Below the pieces are notes generated by a model. That model searched no databases. It was given only the letters and a program-made list of their open reading frames with translations, and had not been told where the DNA came from. The translations under genes and the position numbers were made by a program. Positions 59,104 through 64,000 of a DNA stretch of 64,000 bases are shown one piece after another. How positions within the stretch are numbered: the first letter of the stretch is position 1; each line of letters opens with the position of its first letter. Location: assembly GCF_014203025.1 (NCBI RefSeq), contig NZ_JACHID010000013.1, forward strand, positions 1 through 64,000. The letters run 5' to 3'. Source of the DNA: Desulfurispira natronophila. GTDB lineage: Bacteria > Chrysiogenota > Chrysiogenetes > Chrysiogenales > Chrysiogenaceae.

Positions 59104-60429
59104 ATGCACGATACATTGGTAATACGCTTCACCCCTCAATACTTCACTCCTGCCGCTCCAGACAGTCAAGAACAACTCTTTGTGGAGTGGCTTTCTTTGA
59201 CCGAATTACCTGCTCAGGGCCCCCCGCAAATTTCGCCGCTGGCAGAGATTGTGAATCAGCGAGGTAGCACTCCCCCCCGGCGCACCATCGTTTTACTTCC
59301 AGGTGAGCACGTATTATTATCCAGTGTCACTATTCCCTCACGCAACAATAGGTATATTCGTCAGGCCCTTCCGTTTGCTGTGGAAGAACAACTGGCGCAG
59401 GACCTGGACCAAGTTCATATCGCCATGGGCCCTCGCAATCCAGACGGCTCTATAACAGTTGCCATAGTAGATCAGCGTGTTATGAACCAGTGTCTGCATG
59501 ATTTGTCCATAGCCGGTTTTGAGGTAGACCTGCTGCTGCCTGATAGCCTGGCTATATTGCAACCTTCAGGCAAATCTTCAAACTGGAATCTCTGGATAGA
59601 AGATTCGCAACGGGCACTACTATGTACCGATTCCCATCAAGCTATTGCTACAGCACCAACGACTATACCCCTATACCTGCAAAGCATTTTACAGAAACAG
59701 CAACATCAGGATTCCCCTGTGCCATTAGACATCTTCTTTCCTTTCTGTTCTGAAGATCAGCTAGATTACGCTACTTTGGAAATGGAGCTCGCCAGTGAGG
59801 AGCGACTGCAGACCAACAAGCTTTACTATCAGGAGCATATCCTGGTGGAGCTCACTAATAACCTTCTGCAGCAAAGTCACTTGTGGCCACATTCCCTCAA
59901 CCTGCTTCAAGGTGCATATGCCAAGCGCAAAGGCTCGGTTCAGCAACTGCTGCCCTGGAAGACAATTGCTGCAGCGATTTTCATTTGGTTAGTGGCGGAA
60001 GTGGGAATAACTCTGGCACAGACCTTACACCTGGAGCGCCAAGCTGCTGATACCAAGGCAAAGGCTGAAAGCATTTACCGTGAAATATTCACTGGTGACC
60101 AACGAATTGTCAATATACGTGCCCAGATGCAAAGTCACATTAATCAGGCGCGCCAGCAGGGGCATAGTCATGAAAGCTTTCTTGAGCTATTGGCCGGTAT
60201 GGGTAGCGTATTGCAGGAAGTCGATCGGTCCGATCAAGTTATGTTACGGCATATAAGCTATCACCAGCAACGATCAGACTTGCTGGTGGAGCTGCACCTG
60301 CAAAGTTTTGATCAGCTGGAACAGTATCGTGAAGCCTTGGAGAGTAATAACTTTGAAGCTGAGGTACAGTCGGCGGTAGTCGACGGTGACATCGTACGTA
60401 GTCGCATTATACTCAGGAAAAAAGCATGA
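59104..60429 (+). CDS. gspL: Type II secretion protein GspL
   Basis: A bitopic inner membrane protein linking the secretion ATPase GspE to the periplasmic pseudopilus. About 441 residues with the start chosen. The cytoplasmic actin-like part includes TIVLLPGEHVLLSSVTIP and QALPFAVEEQLAQDLDQVH; one membrane helix follows (TIAAAIFIWLVAEVGITLAQ, about residue 290-310), then the periplasmic ferredoxin-like GspL-C. The start is uncertain: the ATG at 59104 lacks a strong ribosome site, while an in-frame ATG at 59008 adds 32 residues not seen in the family. It overlaps gspM by four bases. No other gsp gene is near. Confidence 0.87.
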   Translation: MHDTLVIRFTPQYFTPAAPDSQEQLFVEWLSLTELPAQGPPQISPLAEIVNQRGSTPPRRTIVLLPGEHVLLSSVTIPSRNNRYIRQALPFAVEEQLAQDLDQVHIAMGPRNPDGSITVAIVDQRVMNQCLHDLSIAGFEVDLLLPDSLAILQPSGKSSNWNLWIEDSQRALLCTDSHQAIATAPTTIPLYLQSILQKQQHQDSPVPLDIFFPFCSEDQLDYATLEMELASEERLQTNKLYYQEHILVELTNNLLQQSHLWPHSLNLLQGAYAKRKGSVQQLLPWKTIAAAIFIWLVAEVGITLAQTLHLERQAADTKAKAESIYREIFTGDQRIVNIRAQMQSHINQARQQGHSHESFLELLAGMGSVLQEVDRSDQVMLRHISYHQQRSDLLVELHLQSFDQLEQYREALESNNFEAEVQSAVVDGDIVRSRIILRKKA

Positions 60430-60947
60430 GAAAATTCTGGCTCAAAACACAAAACCAACCGTTTATAGCAGCAGCACTTAGTAATTATCAGCGCTTACCT
60501 TCCCGTGATCAGCGAGCTTTGCAGCTACTCTTGGTAATTCTCACAATTGCTGCGCTCTATATGGGGGTATGGGCACCGGTGCAGCATCGGTATGACGAAG
60601 CACACCGGGAATTGCAAAACCAGCAGGAACTGGTTCAGTGGATGCAAAAAAATCGGCATCACGTTGCACACAGGCAGTCTGTAGTGAGCCAAGATCAAGC
60701 CACTGCCACAGAGTCACTGCAGAGGCAAGCAGCTGAGTCCGCTAGGCGACATAATATACAGCTTCGTCGATTTGAGCCGGAAGGGGGCGGTGGGTTGCGT
60801 ATTTGGTTAGAGAACGCTTCTTTTGGGAGCTTTGTTTACTGGGTAGAAGAGCTGCAACAAGACTACTCCATTCAGCTCAGCCAAGTGGCGTTGGATAGCT
60901 CCCAACCTGCCCAGGTCAATGCTCGAATAGTGCTTAGTCGCATCTAG
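60426..60947 (+). CDS. gspM: Type II secretion protein GspM
   Basis: A 173-residue bitopic protein that pairs with GspL in the inner membrane platform. SRDQRALQLLLVILTIAALYMGVW is the family start, with the membrane helix about 32-52, then a coiled coil (YDEAHRELQNQQELVQWMQKN) and a small periplasmic domain. The ATG overlaps gspL as ATGA. Confidence 0.87.
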   Translation: MRKFWLKTQNQPFIAAALSNYQRLPSRDQRALQLLLVILTIAALYMGVWAPVQHRYDEAHRELQNQQELVQWMQKNRHHVAHRQSVVSQDQATATESLQRQAAESARRHNIQLRRFEPEGGGGLRIWLENASFGSFVYWVEELQQDYSIQLSQVALDSSQPAQVNARIVLSRI

Positions 60948-61053
60948 TGAGATATGGTCCCTGTATCTACTAGATAGTTGCCAGCTAAAAAAAGGAAGTA
61001 GAACAAGTTGGTGCTAAATCACATTTAGCCTTTCTTGAGACATCTCCTCTATA

Positions 61054-61710
61054 TTATTCAACCGGGCGCTGAGCTTTTTCTATATGCCCACCAGTTCCAA
61101 AACGTCGATACAGCTCGTCTTTAACATCTGTTAGCGTAATATTATTGCCCGCCATGGAAACCGCCATGTGGAATACCACATCAGCGGCTTCCGAGATAAT
61201 ACGATCTCTTAGGCCATCTTTTACAGCACAGGCATACTCAAGCGTCTCCTCTCCTATTTTTTTCAATGATGCATCATCACCCTTATCCAAGAGAGTTTTC
61301 ACATAGGATTGGGTGCTATCAGCATTTTTGCGTTCCTGGATTACCTCATCAAGGCGTTCCAAAATATCAAAACTACTGGGACCTGGCAGCGCAATCTCGA
61401 AGAAACATGAGCGTTCTCCCGTATGACAGGCTCCACCTCCCAGCTGTTCAATTTTGATGAGCAGGGCATCGCGATCACAGTCTATCCGCATCTCCTTAAC
61501 CAGCTGATATGCCCCACTGGACTCTCCTTTGAGCCATAACTGTTGACGAGAGCGTGAGAAGTAGTGAACCCTCCCAGTTTCTAGAGTTTTATGAACAGCT
61601 TCTTTATCGGCAAATGCTACCATGAGCACCTCACCACTGCGCCAGTCTTGGGTGATAACCGTCAACAGTCCTTTATCATCAAATTTAAGCTTCGAATAAT
61701 CTAGCGCCAT
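61054..61710 (-). CDS. hisIE: Bifunctional phosphoribosyl-AMP cyclohydrolase/ATP pyrophosphatase
   Basis: A 218-residue fusion doing the second and third steps of histidine synthesis. The HisI part (about 1-110) has [35 protein letters not shown] and [13 protein letters not shown] with zinc cysteines. The HisE part (about 115-205) has [25 protein letters not shown] and [20 protein letters not shown] before the ATG supports the start. It is convergent with gspM and lies 70 bases before the tRNA-Ser gene on the other strand. Confidence 0.95.
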   Translation of the reverse strand: MALDYSKLKFDDKGLLTVITQDWRSGEVLMVAFADKEAVHKTLETGRVHYFSRSRQQLWLKGESSGAYQLVKEMRIDCDRDALLIKIEQLGGGACHTGERSCFFEIALPGPSSFDILERLDEVIQERKNADSTQSYVKTLLDKGDDASLKKIGEETLEYACAVKDGLRDRIISEAADVVFHMAVSMAGNNITLTDVKDELYRRFGTGGHIEKAQRPVE

Positions 61711-61783
61711 AAATATTCACCTTTCATACTATCAGTCCTTGAATTCTAACACTAGTTCATGGTATATCAACTCTCGTTAAAAC

Positions 61784-61869
61784 GGAAGAGTGGCCGAGTG
61801 GTTTAAGGCGGCGGTCTTGAAAACCGTTGAGCGAAAGCTCCGTGGGTTCGAATCCTACCTCTTCCGCCA
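61784..61869 (+). tRNA. tRNA-Ser (UGA)
   Basis: An 86-base tRNA. GGAAGAG pairs with CTCTTCC in the acceptor stem, the anticodon loop CTTGAAA has TGA, there is a long variable arm (GAGCGAAAGCTC) as in serine tRNAs, GGTTCGAATCC is the T arm, and CCA is encoded at 61867-61869. tRNA-Ser genes are frequent integration sites for mobile elements, and the genes following it fit that. Confidence 0.95.
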
Positions 61870-61923
61870 GATTTCTCTCTTAAGTTACTGCAAACAAGAA
61901 GCTTACGGCAAATCAACCTTCGA

Positions 61924-61945
61924 GAGTCATAACCTGAGTCATAAC
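61924..61945. repeat. Tandem 10-bp direct repeat
   Basis: GAGTCATAAC occurs at 61924-61933 and again at 61936-61945, 12 bases apart, 64 bases before the ATG of the small gene at 62009. The spacing suits a protein bound to one DNA face only loosely; it may be a regulatory site. Confidence 0.5.
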
Positions 61946-62008
61946 GCAATGATTCAATGGAAATGAGCATTTCAGTGTGTTCGCAAAATCTTTTTTAAAG
62001 GTGCGAAC

Positions 62009-62305
62009 ATGAAAACCCCCACTTCCCCCTCCTCTTTTTCGTCTCCTCACGAACAATCGCCAACACCCAGTAAAAGTGCCAACGAAATCATGCGAGATCT
62101 GCAAGCTGACTTTGATAATGACAGCGAGCTACTGCAGTGCATTGCCGCTACCTTATCTATCAGCACTCTGGAAATGCTTGCGGGAGTTGCCAAAGTCGCT
62201 CGCAGTGACCAGGACTTTCTCGACTCGTTCGACTTTGTAGCCGAGCTTGATGAAGCCATATCCTATGACCTGCACCACGGTCCCGATGATGAACTGAGCT
62301 ACTGA
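62009..62305 (+). CDS. Small protein of unknown function
   Basis: A 98-residue protein I do not recognise. The first 25 residues are Ser/Pro/Thr-rich and probably disordered; residues 25-75 look helical (ANEIMRDLQADF, CIAATLSISTLEMLAGVAKV), and the end is acidic (DDELSY). No membrane segment or signal peptide. AAAGGTG precedes the ATG. It is the first gene after the tRNA-Ser and is likely part of the element there. Confidence 0.65.
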   Translation: MKTPTSPSSFSSPHEQSPTPSKSANEIMRDLQADFDNDSELLQCIAATLSISTLEMLAGVAKVARSDQDFLDSFDFVAELDEAISYDLHHGPDDELSY

Positions 62306-62353
62306 TCGCTGTTTTTCCAGAAACCCTCAGAACACCACCCCCATAAACCCCAA

Positions 62354-62388
62354 CAACTCCCTTATGCAATCTTATGCAAAGGGAGTTG
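62354..62388. repeat. Hairpin containing a direct repeat
   Basis: CAACTCCCTT (62354-62363) and AAGGGAGTTG (62379-62388) form a perfect 10-bp stem. Two copies of CTTATGCAA (62361-62369 and 62371-62379) fill most of the loop and extend into the arms. It lies 49 bases after the small gene's stop. It could be a terminator, though the following T-run (ATATTTTC) is weak, or a protein-binding site. Confidence 0.6.
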
Positions 62389-62584
62389 ATATTTTCTGGC
62401 TGCAAAAAACCGTGCTGGATATTTCACTTCAAAAGAATGACGGCATATAGAATGCCCAGGGGGGTGAAAGAGTGAATAGACAAAGAAATTTTTTGAAAAT
62501 CTTGCACTGACTAAGCAAAGTAGTTTATTCACGGCAACATACAGTCGAAAATTATTTTTACTACCATGAATTGCGACTCTTACC

Positions 62585-62616
62585 GACACGAAAATATTTC
62601 AAAATACTTTCGTGTC
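62585..62616. repeat. Long 32-bp palindrome
   Basis: GACACGAAA (62585-62593) and TTTCGTGTC (62608-62616) are perfectly complementary, and the inner TATTT and AAATA continue the pairing, with one mismatch (62594/62607) and a two-base centre. The site is 176 bases before the AlpA gene. Such symmetry suits an operator, a recombination core or a replication-type hairpin. Confidence 0.65.
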
Positions 62617-62791
62617 ATTCGCGGCGTAATGAGCTCAACCCTTTCCCAAAGCTGCTATGCGATATCTAAAGTCATCTGGGAGGGTGTGGCACTCCAAGTT
62701 ACTGCAGTACCTCCCAGCATGTATTTCACCCCCCTCGGCATTCTCCAGGTAGCAAGGGACGCCCTTGATATCTTTCCTCTGGAGGTGCTTT

Positions 62792-63001
62792 ATGCAACCT
62801 GCAATTGACCCCATTATCCGCATGAAAGACACTGTAAACTTGACAGGACTCTCCCGGTCTACCATTTACCGTAAAATGCAGGATGGGAGTTTCCCTACTT
62901 CCTTCAAGATCAGCAAGAGTGCTGCTGGATGGCGCATGTCGACCATCAGGCAGTGGATGGAGCAGCAGGAACAAGGATGCCGGGGAGTTCAACATGGGTG
63001 A
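62792..63001 (+). CDS. AlpA-family excisionase-like DNA-binding protein
   Basis: A 69-residue winged-helix protein of the AlpA/phage regulator type. IIRMKDTVNLTGLSRSTIYR and KMQDGSFPTSFKIS are the helix-turn-helix and wing seen in AlpA; KSAAGWRMSTIRQWMEQ follows. It usually controls integrase or excision genes of a prophage or integrative element. GGAGG six bases before the ATG at 62792 fixes the start. It overlaps the next gene by eight bases. Confidence 0.87.
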   Translation: MQPAIDPIIRMKDTVNLTGLSRSTIYRKMQDGSFPTSFKISKSAAGWRMSTIRQWMEQQEQGCRGVQHG

Positions 63002-63752
63002 ACACAATCCCTCTCCCATGTCCATTGGCATTGTCGTGGAAGTTTTTCGCAAACATCTGCAGCGACACATTACCTTCGACCATACGCAAAACGCTCTGCT
63101 GATGGAGAATGACGACGGCATCCTGGTGCCAGTGGACATGAGAGACCATGCTCACTTGCTGCACCTGTGCCAGGAAGCCATAGACCTTCACGAGAGTGAA
63201 CGCCTTTACCGTGAACAGTGCCAGCGTATATTTGAAACCGTGCGCAACCTGCAGAGAGCGAAGGCCGTAGTGAACGCTGAAGTAGTAGAAGTTCAAAGTG
63301 ACAACAGCTTGGTGATACTCTGCCACCAGCACAAACTGCAGGGGCTGTGCTTTCCCCGCAATCAGATGCCTGGATACCTTGACGCCAAAGGCTGCCGACG
63401 GCTTCTGCAATCGGGCCACAGGCGCCAGGCTCTATTTGTCCCCAGCCGCTGCCACGGCACTATCGTAGAGTTCAGTGCCCGCTCCCGCAGCATACCCGAG
63501 TACGTACTGCGCTCGCATCTGGCCCCACCCCACAACCTGATCCTTTTTCGTTGCACTCACTACAGCGGCAGAGTAGCCAGGTTTCTCACTCCGCAGAAAC
63601 TACCGTGGCAGGCCATCAAAAAAGCCGCTGCTAAACTAAGATGCCGGATCATAATTGACCTTGAGGGCCAGGCACCGACTCCACTAAAATCCAGCAGTCC
63701 CCGCAAGCGCCGCGATGCCATGGCACCAAGAGAAGCCTGGAGGTACCGATGA
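62994..63752 (+). CDS. Unknown protein resembling a NusA S1-KH module
   Basis: A 252-residue basic protein with no firm family. By eye, residues 88-175 follow the NusA S1 domain pattern: a VVEVQSDNSLVIL strand pair, LCFPRNQMPG where NusA has ALLPREQLPG-like text, then SGHRRQALF and SARSRSIPEYVLRSHL, comparable to NusA's SRTHPEFLRKLF segment. Residues 180-222 (LFRCTHYSGRVARFLTP, WQAIKKAAAKLRCRIIID) sit where the first KH domain would be. About 85 helical residues precede these. The C-terminus is basic (SSSPRKRRD). GGGGAG before the ATG fixes the start. The NusA link is my inference and needs a profile search. Coupled to AlpA upstream and to the next gene by ATGA. Confidence 0.6.
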   Translation: MGEHNPSPMSIGIVVEVFRKHLQRHITFDHTQNALLMENDDGILVPVDMRDHAHLLHLCQEAIDLHESERLYREQCQRIFETVRNLQRAKAVVNAEVVEVQSDNSLVILCHQHKLQGLCFPRNQMPGYLDAKGCRRLLQSGHRRQALFVPSRCHGTIVEFSARSRSIPEYVLRSHLAPPHNLILFRCTHYSGRVARFLTPQKLPWQAIKKAAAKLRCRIIIDLEGQAPTPLKSSSPRKRRDAMAPREAWRYR

Positions 63753-64000
63753 AGAAACTTCGCAAAAGCAAACAGGCTCCCGTGCGAACTATCCACGCCA
63801 ACTGGCCTGAAATACACTACTGCATCAATTTGCTTTATGAGTACAACCGGCTGCTGACTCACCTCAAGCGCAAGACTGGACGCACTATCTCCCATCGCCA
63901 CAGCGCTGAAGTTGATGGACAGTATGTGATCAGATTCATCCGGCATTTTGAAGAGACACTACTGGGCATGGCAAGGGAGCTAAAGCAGCCCGTGCACTTC
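63749..64000 (+). CDS. Unknown protein, cut by the window edge
   Basis: The frame opens with ATG at 63749, overlapping the previous stop by ATGA, with GGAGG about 5 bases upstream, and runs for 84 codons without a stop to the end of the window. The start is MKKLRKSKQAPVRTIHANWP, basic, then probably helical (INLLYEYNRLLTHLKRKT). I do not recognise it. It is probably in one operon with the two genes before it. Confidence 0.6.
   Translation, partial: MKKLRKSKQAPVRTIHANWPEIHYCINLLYEYNRLLTHLKRKTGRTISHRHSAEVDGQYVIRFIRHFEETLLGMARELKQPVHF

Larger units (their letters stand above)
62306..62791. other. Gene-poor stretch with two inverted repeats
   Basis: No coding region is well supported. It holds two structured sites listed separately (62354-62388 and 62585-62616). 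A frame 62566-62808 of 80 codons overlaps the second repeat, lacks a ribosome site and runs into the AlpA gene, so I do not count it. Confidence 0.4.

Noticed and set aside
62566-62808. 80-codon plus-strand frame before AlpA
   Set aside because: It overlaps the 32-bp palindrome and the AlpA start and has no ribosome site.

Overview
The window reads as a continuous piece of a Gram-negative bacterial chromosome. LspA, a type II secretion GspL/GspM pair, a heptosyltransferase-like glycosyltransferase and UDP-sugar enzymes point to a Gram-negative envelope. Single-chain pyruvate carboxylase, carboxynorspermidine enzymes, a menaquinone/ubiquinone-type prenyltransferase, GH57 glycogen enzymes and many sensor kinases with an 'AHQW(R/Q/K)QP' H-box fit an anaerobic or microaerophilic lineage such as Chrysiogenota, Deferribacterota, Campylobacterota or Desulfobacterota. 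I lean weakly to Chrysiogenota-like from gene content alone; this is inference and was not tested by any search.

Layout. 1-5.6 kb: pyruvate carboxylase, convergent with a umuDC SOS mutagenesis operon that has a palindromic operator candidate. 5.6-16.6 kb: a minus-strand signalling block with three histidine kinases (one with a CXXCH haem-binding sensor, one REC-fused), an HD-GYP protein with GAF, an acyl-CoA synthetase, a MATE pump and a second HD-GYP protein whose HD pair is degenerate. 16.7-25.9 kb: a NIF3-family protein, a glycosyltransferase 9, AsnRS, DUF1847, a double-Cache histidine kinase, and UDP-glucuronate epimerase plus UDP-glucose dehydrogenase. 26.4-36.1 kb: an orphan TRAP binding protein, hisD, an NFACT (RqcH-like) protein, then an alpha-glucan cluster (GH57 glucanotransferase, GalT, DUF4912, GH57 branching enzyme). 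36.4-39.6 kb: methyltransferase, Sel1 repeats, DUF6485 and a saccharopine-dehydrogenase-like protein.

39.8-43.8 kb is a tight plus-strand operon, rluB-pyrD-pgm-ftsB-pyrE, ending in a strong terminator. 44-50.4 kb carries DUF445, ileS-lspA and the two-gene carboxynorspermidine pathway. 50.5-58.7 kb is a minus-strand series, recA-rplI-dnaB-ABC permease-receiver-DUF2232-ligA-prenyltransferase, joining replication and repair with membrane functions. 59.1-61.7 kb holds gspL-gspM and hisIE.

At 61.78 kb a tRNA-Ser(UGA) marks a change. Beyond it are a small unknown protein, a 480-base stretch with two strong inverted repeats and no clear gene, an AlpA-type regulator, a protein that looks to me like a divergent NusA S1-KH module, and an unknown gene cut by the window edge. 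This looks like the start of an integrated mobile element and is the part of the window most likely to be new.
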